Below, piece by piece: positions 37,593 to 45,888 of a stretch of 64,000 nt of DNA. Position 1 is the first letter of the stretch; each line of letters starts with the position of its first letter. The notes beneath the pieces are model-generated. The model did no database searches, had not been told where the DNA came from, and worked only from the letters and a program-made list of their open reading frames with translations. The position numbers and the translations under genes were made by a program. The stretch comes from Nocardiopsis kunsanensis DSM 44524 (lineage in GTDB: Bacteria > Actinomycetota > Actinomycetes > Streptosporangiales > Streptosporangiaceae): NCBI RefSeq assembly GCF_000340965.1, contig NZ_ANAY01000007.1:1-64000 (forward strand). The letters are read 5' to 3'.

Positions 37593-39208
37593 CGGTCCAC
37601 CTCCTGCAGTGCCTTGCTGCGGCGCAGGCTGACCACCGACATCACCGAGACGATGACGAAGATCATCACCGACATCGCCGCCGCGTACCCGTACTGGGCC
37701 GTGGCCTCGCTGAAGGCCAGGCGGTAGGTGTAGGTGATGAGCAGGTCGGTGGCGCCACCGGCCATGGTCCCTTCGGAGGTGAACGGTCCGCCTTGGGTCA
37801 GCAGCCACACCGCGTTGAAGTTGTTGAAGTTGAAGGCGAAGGTGGAAATGAGGATCGGGGTCATCGCCACCATCAGCAATGGCAGGGTCACGTGCCGGAA
37901 GGCCTGCCAGGGGCCGGCCCCGTCCAGGTGGGCCGCCTGGGAGAGTTCGCGCGGGATCGCCTGGAGCGCGCCGGTGGCCACCAGGAACATGTAGGGGTAC
38001 CCCAGCCACACGTTGGCCAGGATCACGGCGGCCCGTGCGGCCCACGGGTCGCCGAGCCAGTCCACCTCCAACCCGAGCATGCGGTTGAACAGCCCGAAGT
38101 CGGTGTTGAACATGTCCCGCCACAGCAGGTACATCGCCAGGGAACTCATGGCGTAGGGCAGCACCACGAGGATCCGGTAGGCGACCTTGCCCCGCATGCG
38201 CGGGGTGTGCAGGGCCATGGCCACTGCCAGGCCCAGCACGAACACCAGGAAGGTGACCGATGCGGCGAAGGCGATGTTCCACACCAGCGTCCCGAAGAAG
38301 GCCGTGGCGAAGGTCGGGTTGACCAGGAACCGCAGGAAGTTGTCGAACCCGACACCGACCTGCCAGCCCTGCGCCAGCCGCTCGCCGTCCTCGTCGTAGA
38401 AGGCGCCGCGGTCGTCGTCGGCGGTGTAGACCGTGCCGGTCTCGTTGTCCTCCACGCAGTCGCAGTCGGCGTCGTAGGTCCGCAACGCGGTGCCCTCGAA
38501 GGCGCTGCTGAGTCCGCTGGATCGGATCCCGCTGCCTTCGCCGGTGGGTACGGCGAACTCTTGGAGCTCGTCGCTTCGGGCGTTGATCTCGTTGGGTGAC
38601 AGCAGTGTGTAGCCGAAGGCCTCGGAGACCTTGCCCGTGCTGTCGACGGTGGCGCCGGTGAGCTCCTCGAGTCCGTCGGCGTCACCGGCGTAGGCCTGCC
38701 CTTCCTCGTCGGTGAGGAGGAAGACGAGTTCACCGGTCTCGGGGTCGCCCGTGGTGGCGACGGTGAGGGTGTACTCCTCGGAGTCGTCGGTGCGCACCAC
38801 GGAGAAGGCCTCGATGGAGGCGATCGCCTGCTCCTTGGTACCGCGGTGGCCGTCGCTCATGTTGGTCAGCGACGTACTCATCGTGTACAGGACCGGGAGG
38901 ATCTGGAAAGCCATCAGCAGGGCCACACCCGGCACCAGGTACTTGGCCGGGACCGTGCGCCCGGACAGGTAGACCCAGTAGACGAGGGCGACCACGGCCA
39001 CGGTCAGGGCGATGCCCCACCAGTTGCCCGCCACGTACAGCGGCAGGACGGCCCAGATACCCAGGGCGGTGAACAGCCCGAGGAGGGTGAGCTTGACCAA
39101 TGTGCCGGTGAGTGACCCGCGTGCGGCGAAACGTCCTCCGGGCAGGGGCGGGCGCGCGGGCCTCCCATCGCTGGGAGTGCCCGCGGGCCTGGTGTTGTCG
39201 GTGGCCAC
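37589..39208 (-). CDS. malF: Maltose ABC transporter permease MalF
   Basis: Partner permease of MalG. At 539 residues it is longer than most sugar permeases because of a large periplasmic-type loop of about 170 residues between helices 3 and 4 (roughly residues 115-285). This is the P2 loop seen in E. coli MalF and used to hold the binding protein. The EAA loop (PRELSQAAHLDGAGPWQAFRH) is intact. It starts with GTG 2 bp after the malE stop and overlaps malG by 4 bp. The loop contains a DCDCVED pair of cysteines. Confidence 0.9.
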   Translation of the reverse strand: MATDNTRPAGTPSDGRPARPPLPGGRFAARGSLTGTLVKLTLLGLFTALGIWAVLPLYVAGNWWGIALTVAVVALVYWVYLSGRTVPAKYLVPGVALLMAFQILPVLYTMSTSLTNMSDGHRGTKEQAIASIEAFSVVRTDDSEEYTLTVATTGDPETGELVFLLTDEEGQAYAGDADGLEELTGATVDSTGKVSEAFGYTLLSPNEINARSDELQEFAVPTGEGSGIRSSGLSSAFEGTALRTYDADCDCVEDNETGTVYTADDDRGAFYDEDGERLAQGWQVGVGFDNFLRFLVNPTFATAFFGTLVWNIAFAASVTFLVFVLGLAVAMALHTPRMRGKVAYRILVVLPYAMSSLAMYLLWRDMFNTDFGLFNRMLGLEVDWLGDPWAARAAVILANVWLGYPYMFLVATGALQAIPRELSQAAHLDGAGPWQAFRHVTLPLLMVAMTPILISTFAFNFNNFNAVWLLTQGGPFTSEGTMAGGATDLLITYTYRLAFSEATAQYGYAAAMSVMIFVIVSVMSVVSLRRSKALQEVDR

Positions 39209-39210
39209 TC

Positions 39211-40458
39211 TTACTGGCCGATCCGCTCGGCGATCTGCTCGTGGGCGTTCTCCATGGCCTCACGCGCGTCCTCGCCGCTGATGATCTGGGCCTGGGCCAC
39301 ACCGAGGGGCTCCCACGTCTCGCCCATCTCGGGGATGTTGGGCATGGCGACGCCGTGCTCGGCGGCATCGGCGATCGCGGCGATGTTCGGGTCCTCCTCG
39401 GAGACCGATTCCAGGGCCTCGGACTGCACGGGAGTGCGCGGGTCGGCCTCGTACAGGTCGAGGACGAACTCGGGGTCGGTGACGTGGTTGACCACGAACT
39501 CCTCTGCCAGCGCGCTGTTGGCACCGCCCTCGGAGACGTAGAAGGACTGGTAGCCCAGGTAGGGGCTGGCGGGTTCGCCGTCCTCGAAGCCGGGGATCGC
39601 GCTGATCTCGAAGTCGACGTCGGAGGCGTTGGCGTCGGCCAGGTTCCAGGGGCCGGCCACGAAGAAGGCGGTGTCACCCTCGAAGAAGAGGGGCGCGTCG
39701 TTCTCGACGTCGATGCTGCGGCGCAGCACCCCCTCGCCCTCCTCGCCGTACTCGGCGATCCGCTCCATGGCCTCGATGGTCTCGTCGGAGCCCACGCCGA
39801 GGTCGTCGGGGTTCCACTCGCCCTCGTCGTTCTGCCCGAAGAGGTAACCGCCGGCCGAACGCATGAAGGGGTTCATACGGAAGGGGTCGCCCTCCTGGTC
39901 GACGGCCATGGCCAGCACCTCGTCGACCTCGCCCTCGTCCTTGAGCTCGGTGCCGGTCTCGACGAGCTCCTCGAAGGTCTCGGGGGCGTCCGGGGCCATC
40001 TCGGTGTTGCGCATGAGGAAGATGTTCTCCTGCGCGTAGGGCACGCCCAGCAGCTGTCCGTCCAGGGACATGGCCTCGACCGCGGTCTCGTCCAGCTGCT
40101 CGGCACGGTCGGAGGGCAGCTCGATCGGCTGCACGGCCCCGTTGCGCATGAGGTTGCCGACCCAGTCGTGGGCACCGAGGAACAGGTCCGGTGCGTTTCC
40201 TGCCTGGTGGGCGTTGACGACGTCGCCCTGGATGTCGTCGAAGGAGACGTTCTGGACGTCGACCTCGATGCCGTTGGTCTCGGCGAACTCCTCGGCCGCC
40301 GCCTGGATGGCCTCGGAACGCTCGGGGTCGGACCAGATGACGAGGGAACCCTCCTGGCTTCCGTCGCCCTCCTCGCTGCCGTCCCCACCGCCGCACGCGG
40401 TGGCCATCAGGCTGAGGGCGGCGATACCGGCCAGAGCCGGGACGCTTCGCATTCTCAT
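39211..40458 (-). CDS. malE: Maltose/maltodextrin-binding lipoprotein
   Basis: Extracellular sugar-binding lipoprotein of 415 residues. The signal ends in a lipobox MATAC followed by GGGDGSE. The mature part has the MalE-like start LVIWSDPERSEAI, the APDLFLGAHDWVGNLMRNG ligand loop, and PWNLADANA and IPGFEDGEP segments. ATG 40458 follows AAGGAAG. It heads malEFG. Upstream lie TTGC-based repeats expected to bind the LacI regulator. Confidence 0.9.
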   Translation of the reverse strand: MRMRSVPALAGIAALSLMATACGGGDGSEEGDGSQEGSLVIWSDPERSEAIQAAAEEFAETNGIEVDVQNVSFDDIQGDVVNAHQAGNAPDLFLGAHDWVGNLMRNGAVQPIELPSDRAEQLDETAVEAMSLDGQLLGVPYAQENIFLMRNTEMAPDAPETFEELVETGTELKDEGEVDEVLAMAVDQEGDPFRMNPFMRSAGGYLFGQNDEGEWNPDDLGVGSDETIEAMERIAEYGEEGEGVLRRSIDVENDAPLFFEGDTAFFVAGPWNLADANASDVDFEISAIPGFEDGEPASPYLGYQSFYVSEGGANSALAEEFVVNHVTDPEFVLDLYEADPRTPVQSEALESVSEEDPNIAAIADAAEHGVAMPNIPEMGETWEPLGVAQAQIISGEDAREAMENAHEQIAERIGQ

Positions 40459-40546
40459 GTGTCTTCCTTCCGGGGTCCTGCAGAGGGGCGCATGCGGTTC
40501 GCCGGTGAAGCGGGACCGTCGGGGCATGCGTAGTGATGTGACGTTA

Positions 40547-40579
40547 GCAATAATTTGCAGTGTTTGAAATGCTTTGCAG
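40547..40579. promoter_or_regulatory. TTGC repeats upstream of malE
   Basis: An inverted repeat GCAA-TAAT-TTGC (40547-40558) overlaps the first of two direct TTTGCAG repeats (40554-40560 and 40573-40579, 19 bp apart). Related TTGC/GCAA palindromes occur before the LacI gene. The distance to the malE start (about 90-120 bp) fits an operator. Confidence 0.55.
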
Positions 40580-40770
40580 GGTACTTGGGTAAAAATGTGG
40601 AAACATGACGGAAACAACTCCGTGATGTTCACCCCTGGGTAGTGCCTGCGTGACACTCGGTCGGGAAAATCTGTGACCGAACCGTCGAGAGGTCACATCA
40701 TCGCTCAGCGGATGAGCGGGGTAGCAAGGCGCGCCCCCGGATCCCCACGGACGCGCCGCACACCGACTGC

Positions 40771-42000
40771 TCAGTCGAACTCGGACACGATGGCCTGCTC
40801 GGCCTCCGACAGCACCGTGGACGGGTCCGCTCCGCCGATCACGTCAGCACCCGCCTGCCCGAACGGTGTCCACACAGCGTCCATCTCCGGGATGGCCGGC
40901 ATAGGTATCCCGTTCTCGCCCGCACGCTCGAAACCCTCCAGGTCCGGGTCCTTCTCGGAAACCGTTTCCAGGGCCTCGTCCAACGCGGGCATGCGCGGAT
41001 CGGCGTCGTGCAGGATCACCGACAGTTCCGGCTCGGTCAGGAAGGTCTTCGCCAGGTGCTCGGCCAGCTCCGGGTCGGCGGCCCCGGAGGAGACGAAGAA
41101 GGTCTGCACACCCACCAGGGAGCGGGACGGGCCGCCGTCCTCGAAACCCGGGATCGGGCCGACCTCGTAGGGGGTACCCGCCTCCTGGATGGCCGGCACG
41201 TTCCAGGGCCCGGTGAGCAGGAACGGCGCCGCAGCCGAGATGAACAGGTCCGCGGTGTTGTCGGCATCGGTAGACCGCTCGAGCACACCGGAGCCGTCCT
41301 CGCCCAGCTCCGCCAGGCTCTCGAAAGCCGACACCGACTCGGGGGAAGCCACCCCCAGCTCCGAGGGGTCGGGGTCACCCGAGGCGTCCTCACCGAACAG
41401 GTAGCCGCCGGCCGAGGTGAAGAACGGATGGAGGTGGTAGGCATCACCTTCCTGGCCCTGCTGCACGCTCAGCACCTGTTCGGCGTTTCCGCTCTCCACC
41501 AGCCCCTCGCCCGTGGCCACCATCTCCTCGATCGAGGAGGGCTCCTGCGGTGCCAGGTCGGTGTTGCGGATCAACGCCAGGTTCTCGGTGGCGTAGGGGA
41601 CGCCGTGGACCTGCCCGTCGTAGGTGACCGCTTCCAGTGCACCCGGGGTGAACAGATCGGCGTCCTCCTGGGGATCGATACCGACCGGGACCACGGCGCC
41701 GGCCTCCACCAACTCACCGGTCCAGTCGTGCGGGCCCGCCAGGAGGTCGGGCCCCAGGCCTCCTTCGTGGGCACTGAGGAAACTGTCCCGCAACTCCTCG
41801 TGCTCGACGACCACGACCTCGATCCGGGCACGGGTGTGGCGCGCGTAGGCCTCGGCGAAGGTACGCATCGCCTGGTACCGGTCCTCGTCGGCCCACATGA
41901 TCAACGTGCCGTCGAAGGGTTCGGGGTCGTCTCCGCCGCCGGAGCAAGCGGTCAGGGCCAGAGCGAGTGCGCCGGCCAACAAAGGGGATCGGAACCTCAC
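40771..42000 (-). CDS. Second sugar-binding lipoprotein, MalE paralogue
   Basis: A 409-residue binding protein clearly related to the neighbouring MalE: matching start (LIMWADEDRYQAM), ligand loop (DLLAGPHDWTGEL), IPGFEDGGP and ending. The signal has a lipobox LTAC. It starts with GTG 42000 after AGGAGG. It lies downstream of the GH13 gene and 312 bp upstream of malE, so it may form a unit with the glucosidase. It could feed the same MalFG channel with a different oligosaccharide, or be a redundant duplicate. Confidence 0.87.
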   Translation of the reverse strand: MRFRSPLLAGALALALTACSGGGDDPEPFDGTLIMWADEDRYQAMRTFAEAYARHTRARIEVVVVEHEELRDSFLSAHEGGLGPDLLAGPHDWTGELVEAGAVVPVGIDPQEDADLFTPGALEAVTYDGQVHGVPYATENLALIRNTDLAPQEPSSIEEMVATGEGLVESGNAEQVLSVQQGQEGDAYHLHPFFTSAGGYLFGEDASGDPDPSELGVASPESVSAFESLAELGEDGSGVLERSTDADNTADLFISAAAPFLLTGPWNVPAIQEAGTPYEVGPIPGFEDGGPSRSLVGVQTFFVSSGAADPELAEHLAKTFLTEPELSVILHDADPRMPALDEALETVSEKDPDLEGFERAGENGIPMPAIPEMDAVWTPFGQAGADVIGGADPSTVLSEAEQAIVSEFD

Positions 42001-42060
42001 GGAGCCTCCTGAGGTACGAGCGGTGCCCGTGAGGGGGCGGGGCGCGGGCGCCGCATGAGT

Positions 42061-42102
42061 AGGGGAAAGAAAAGGGGGGGCAGGGGCAAGAAGGGGAAGG
42101 GG
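42061..42102 (+). repeat. G-rich purine tract
   Basis: A nearly pure purine run with five GGGG-or-longer blocks (42062-42065, 42074-42080, 42083-42086, 42093-42096, 42099-42102) lies in the 184-bp gap between the GH13 and binding-protein genes. The plus strand could form a G-quadruplex; the transcript from the minus strand would be pyrimidine-rich. Confidence 0.6.
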
Positions 42103-42184
42103 CGGAGCCGAGTGGTCCCGGCCCCGCACAGGGAGGGTTCCTGGGGCCGGAACCGTGGCCCCGGCCCCACCGAACACGGACGGG

Positions 42185-43777
42185 TCAGACGCGCAGCCAG
42201 ACGGCCGTCTCCCCAGGCAGCGTCAGCCGCTCACCCGTGGAGACACCCGGGCCACTGGCCACCAGGACCTCACCGCTCTCCGGCAGCTCCACCGCCGCCC
42301 CGGTCATGTTCACCGCACAGCGGATCCCCGCCCCGCGGTCGAAGTACAGGACCCCCTCGGGGGCCTCCAACCACTCCATGGTCCCGTCGCCCAGAGACGC
42401 CAGCTCGCTCCGCAGCTGCAGAGCACGCGTGTACATCTCCAGCGTCGAGCCCTCCACACCGCGCTGGGAGTCGCGCGAGAGCGGACCGTAGGACTCGGGT
42501 ATCGGCAGCCACGGGGCGCTCCCCTCCGGACCGAAACCGAACGGGGCGCTGCCGGCCTCCCACGGCAGTGGCACCCGGCATCCGTCACGACCGCGGTCGG
42601 TACGGCCCGAACGCTCCCACGTGGGGTCCTGCAGCGCCTCCTCCGGAAGGTCGGTCACCTCCGGAAGGCCCAGCTCCTCACCCTGGTACAGGTAGGCCGA
42701 ACCCGGCAGCGCCAGCATGAACAGCGTGCCCGCACGCGCCCGGCGCAGGCCCTGCTCGCCCCCGCCGAAACGGGTCACGTGCCGCACCACGTCGTGGTTG
42801 GACAGCACCCAGGTCGTGGCCGCTCCGACCGCACCGTTGGCCGCCAACGAGGTGTCCACGACCTCCCGCAGGCGAGCGGCGTCCCACGGAGCGGTCAAGT
42901 ACTCGAAGTTGAACGCCTGGTGCAGCTCGTCCGGACGCAGGTACCGCGCGATCCGGTCGACGTCCTCCACCCAGGCCTCGGCCACCAGGGCCCGGTCGCC
43001 CTCGTAGGAGTCGGTGATCCGGCGCCAGCGCCGGTAGATCTCGTGCACCCCGTCCTGGTCGAAGTAGGGCAGTACGTGCTGGCCGTCGAGCATGCCCGCC
43101 TCGGTGCCCTCTGCCACGTCGGGCAGATCCTGGTCCTTGACCATGCCGTGCGCGACGTCGATGCGGAACCCGTCCACGCCCCGGTCCAGCCAGAACCGCA
43201 GGACGTCCTCGAACTCGTCGTGGACCTCGGGGTTGGTCCAGTCCAGGTCGGGCTGCTCGGGGTCGAACAGGTGCAGGTACCACTGCTCCGGGGTGCCGTC
43301 GGCCCGCTTGAGCCGCGTCCAGGCCGGGCCGCCGAAGATCGAGGTCCAGTTGTTGGGCGGCTCGTCCCCGTTCGGGCCGCGGCCGTCCCGGAAGAGGTAC
43401 CGCGCCCGCTCGGGGCTGCCCGGTTCGGCCGCCACCGCTTCCCGGAACCACCGGTGGGCCGAGGAGGTGTGGTTGGGCACCACGTCGATGATCATGCGGA
43501 TGCCGAGCTCGTGGGCGGCCGCGAGGAGAGCGTCGAAGTCCTCCAGGGTCCCGAAACGCGGGTCGACGTCGCGGTAGTCGGCGACGTCGTAGCCCCCGTC
43601 GGCCAGAGGGGAGACGTAGAAGGGGGTCAACCAGACCGCGTCGACCCCCAGTTCAGCCAAGTACGGCAGCTTCTGGCGGATGCCGGCGAGGTCGCCCTCG
43701 CCGTCGCCGTCTGAGTCGGCGAAGCTGCGGACGTAAATCTGGTAGATGGCCGCCTCGCGCCACCAGTGCGACTCCAT
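42185..43777 (-). CDS. GH13 alpha-glucosidase / oligo-glucosidase
   Basis: Intracellular (no signal peptide) glycoside hydrolase family 13 enzyme of 530 residues that would cleave imported maltose or maltodextrin to glucose. The barrel motifs are complete: DVVPNHTS, GFRIDVAHGM with the nucleophile Asp, ALVAEAWVED with the acid Glu, and LSNHDVVRH with the third Asp. Starting MESHWWREAAIYQIYVRSF, it resembles AglA/MalL-type alpha-glucosidases. It is divergent from the LacI regulator and shares the operator between them. Confidence 0.9.
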   Translation of the reverse strand: MESHWWREAAIYQIYVRSFADSDGDGEGDLAGIRQKLPYLAELGVDAVWLTPFYVSPLADGGYDVADYRDVDPRFGTLEDFDALLAAAHELGIRMIIDVVPNHTSSAHRWFREAVAAEPGSPERARYLFRDGRGPNGDEPPNNWTSIFGGPAWTRLKRADGTPEQWYLHLFDPEQPDLDWTNPEVHDEFEDVLRFWLDRGVDGFRIDVAHGMVKDQDLPDVAEGTEAGMLDGQHVLPYFDQDGVHEIYRRWRRITDSYEGDRALVAEAWVEDVDRIARYLRPDELHQAFNFEYLTAPWDAARLREVVDTSLAANGAVGAATTWVLSNHDVVRHVTRFGGGEQGLRRARAGTLFMLALPGSAYLYQGEELGLPEVTDLPEEALQDPTWERSGRTDRGRDGCRVPLPWEAGSAPFGFGPEGSAPWLPIPESYGPLSRDSQRGVEGSTLEMYTRALQLRSELASLGDGTMEWLEAPEGVLYFDRGAGIRCAVNMTGAAVELPESGEVLVASGPGVSTGERLTLPGETAVWLRV

Positions 43778-43799
43778 TGAGGTCCTTCCTGAGATCCGT

Positions 43800-43816
43800 G
43801 CAAGTTCTTGCGCAAG
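43800..43816. promoter_or_regulatory. LacI operator between glucosidase and regulator
   Basis: GCAAG-TT-CTTGC (43800-43811) overlaps a perfect CTTGCGCAAG palindrome (43807-43816). A central CG palindrome with TTG/CAA flanks is the hallmark of LacI-family operators. It lies between the divergent GH13 and lacI-type genes and can control both. Confidence 0.7.
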
Positions 43817-43868
43817 ATTACCGTCAACTTTCTGTCGTGTGACAGTCATCTCGACTAAAGTCGGGCCC

Positions 43869-44912
43869 ATGGGTCCAAGATTGGCCGACATCGCGCGGCA
43901 CGCAGGCGTCAGCGAGGCGACCGTCTCGCGGGTGCTCAACGACAAACCAGGGGTCGGCGGCGAGACACGGAAGGCCGTCCTCACGGCGCTCGACGTGCTC
44001 GGATACGAACGTCCTGCACGGCTTCGGCAGAGGTCGGCCGGGCTGGTCGGCATGGTCGTGCCCGAACTCGGCAACCCCGTCTTCCCGATGTTCGCCCAGG
44101 CCGCCGAGAGCGCCCTGGCTCAGCGCGGCTTCACCCCTGTGCTGTGCACCCAGACCCCCGGCGGTATAACCGAGGACGAATACGTCGAACTGTTGCTCGA
44201 GCGCAACGTCTCGGGCATCATCTTCGTCTCCGGCCGCCACGCAGACACCACCGCTTCGCGCGAACGCTACGAGGCTCTCGTCTCCCGGCGCCTGCCCATC
44301 GTCCTGGTCAACGGCTACTCCGAGGACCTGCCCGCGGCGTTCGTCTCCTGTGACGACCGCGAGGCCGGCCGCCAGGCCGTCGACCACCTCGTTGCCATGG
44401 GACACACCCGTATCGGCTTCACCAGCGGCCCCGAACGCTACGTCCCCGTACGCCGCAAGCTCGAGGGCTACCACCAGGCCCTGGCCGCACACGGGCTGGA
44501 CGGCGACGGCCTCGTCGAACTCTCCCTGTTCGGGGTCGAAGGAGGAGACGCGGCCGCGAGCTCCCTCATCGAACGCGGCGTGACCGCCATGGTCTGCGGC
44601 TCCGACATGATGGCCCTCGGCGCGATCCGTGCGGCCCGCAGGCGCAGGCTGCGTGTGCCCCAGGAATTCTCCGTGGTCGGCTACGACGACTCCCAGCTCA
44701 TCGCTTTCACCGATCCCCCGCTGACCACCGTCCGCCAACCCGTCAGCGCCATGGCACTGGCCTCCGTACGCACCCTCTGCGACGAGATCGCCGGCCACGC
44801 CGCTTCTCGCACGGAGTACATGTTCGCCCCCGAGCTCGTCGTGCGCGGCTCCACTGCAGCCTCCCCCTCCCGCACGGGTCCCGCGGTCGAGGCCGTGCCC
44901 CGCCCCGTCTGA
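43869..44912 (+). CDS. LacI-family regulator of the maltose cluster
   Basis: A 347-residue LacI/GalR regulator. The N-terminal helix-turn-helix reads LADIARHAGVSEATVSRVLND, followed by the hinge and a periplasmic-binding-protein-like sensor (VGMVVPELGNPVF, GYDDSQLIAFTDPPLTTVRQP). It is probably a MalR-type repressor released by maltose or a derivative. A TAAAGT box at 43856-43861 is 7 nt from the ATG, so the mRNA may be leaderless. The operator palindrome upstream suggests autoregulation. Confidence 0.9.
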   Translation: MGPRLADIARHAGVSEATVSRVLNDKPGVGGETRKAVLTALDVLGYERPARLRQRSAGLVGMVVPELGNPVFPMFAQAAESALAQRGFTPVLCTQTPGGITEDEYVELLLERNVSGIIFVSGRHADTTASRERYEALVSRRLPIVLVNGYSEDLPAAFVSCDDREAGRQAVDHLVAMGHTRIGFTSGPERYVPVRRKLEGYHQALAAHGLDGDGLVELSLFGVEGGDAAASSLIERGVTAMVCGSDMMALGAIRAARRRRLRVPQEFSVVGYDDSQLIAFTDPPLTTVRQPVSAMALASVRTLCDEIAGHAASRTEYMFAPELVVRGSTAASPSRTGPAVEAVPRPV

Positions 44913-45028
44913 GCGCACCAGGACGGGTGCCGCGTGCCGGAACGTACGCCCGCCCGAGGATCCCCCGCTGCGGCCCGCCGCGTAAAACCCTTTGCAGTGG
45001 GCCGCAGGGGCCGCTCTAGGATTCCCGC

Positions 45029-45712
45029 ATGGACATCGAGGCCCACATCCTCTCCGTACAGACCGGCCGCGCGTTCGACGCCGGCTGGGCCGGGCGTATG
45101 AAACGCACCGCCATCGACAAGACCCCGAGGGAGGGCGGAGCCCGCGCCGGCCCCCTCGGCCTCGACGGTGACGAGCAGGCCGACACCGAGCACCACGGTG
45201 GCCGCGACAAGGCCGTCTACGCCTATGCCCGTGAGGACCTGGACCTGTGGGAGAGCCGTCTGGGACGCACACTCGGGAACGGGAGTTTCGGCGAGAACCT
45301 CACCACCATCGGGATCGACCTCCTCACCAGTGTCGTCGGTGAGCGCTGGCGGGTCGGTCCCGTCCTGCTCGAGGCGGCCCTGCCCAGGACCCCGTGCGGG
45401 GTGTTCCAGGGATGGCTCCAGGAACGGCAGTGGGTGCGCCGTTTCATTGAGGAAGGCCGCACCGGTGTCTACCTGCGCGTGCTCGAACAGGGCCACATCG
45501 CCCCCGGAGCCCCGGTCACCGTCGAGCACCGCCCCGACCACGGGATCACCGTCCTGGCCGGGTTCCGTGCCGGCCGCGTCGGCGACCTCGACACCCTGCG
45601 CAGGCTGGCCGAGCTACCGGGCGCGCCCGAAGAGTGGGGCGTCTGGGCCGAACGCGCCGCCACCCGCGCCCAGAACCTGTCCGGGAGCAGCAAGACCCCC
45701 GGCCGAACATAG
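45029..45712 (+). CDS. MOSC domain protein (YiiM-like)
   Basis: A 227-residue MOSC-domain protein of the molybdenum-cofactor sulfurase C-terminal superfamily; free-standing members are linked to molybdenum enzymes reducing N-hydroxylated compounds. The family signature is visible: EHHGGRDKAVYAYAREDL, FGENLTT, and the conserved Cys in LPRTPCGVFQGWL. TAGGAT lies 6 nt before the ATG, again suggesting leaderless translation. I cannot assign a substrate. Confidence 0.87.
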   Translation: MDIEAHILSVQTGRAFDAGWAGRMKRTAIDKTPREGGARAGPLGLDGDEQADTEHHGGRDKAVYAYAREDLDLWESRLGRTLGNGSFGENLTTIGIDLLTSVVGERWRVGPVLLEAALPRTPCGVFQGWLQERQWVRRFIEEGRTGVYLRVLEQGHIAPGAPVTVEHRPDHGITVLAGFRAGRVGDLDTLRRLAELPGAPEEWGVWAERAATRAQNLSGSSKTPGRT

Positions 45713-45888
45713 CCGGTCCGGGGCTCCTCGGGACCCGATTCGGTGCGGCGCCCTCGTGCTCGGCGCCTGCTGACGGGTGTGGGGTGGGCCGGTTCGGGGC
45801 GTGGACCTGTGTCGGGGTCGGTCTCCGGGTTTCTTGTGGGGCCGGGGAGTGGGACGGGGCACGCCGCCGCGTCGGCGACACTGGGGAC

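Noticed and set aside
36684-44912. Maltose island as a recently acquired genomic island
   Set aside because: GC content and codon use match the surroundings, and no integrase, tRNA site or flanking direct repeat is seen; only the break in gene order hints at insertion.
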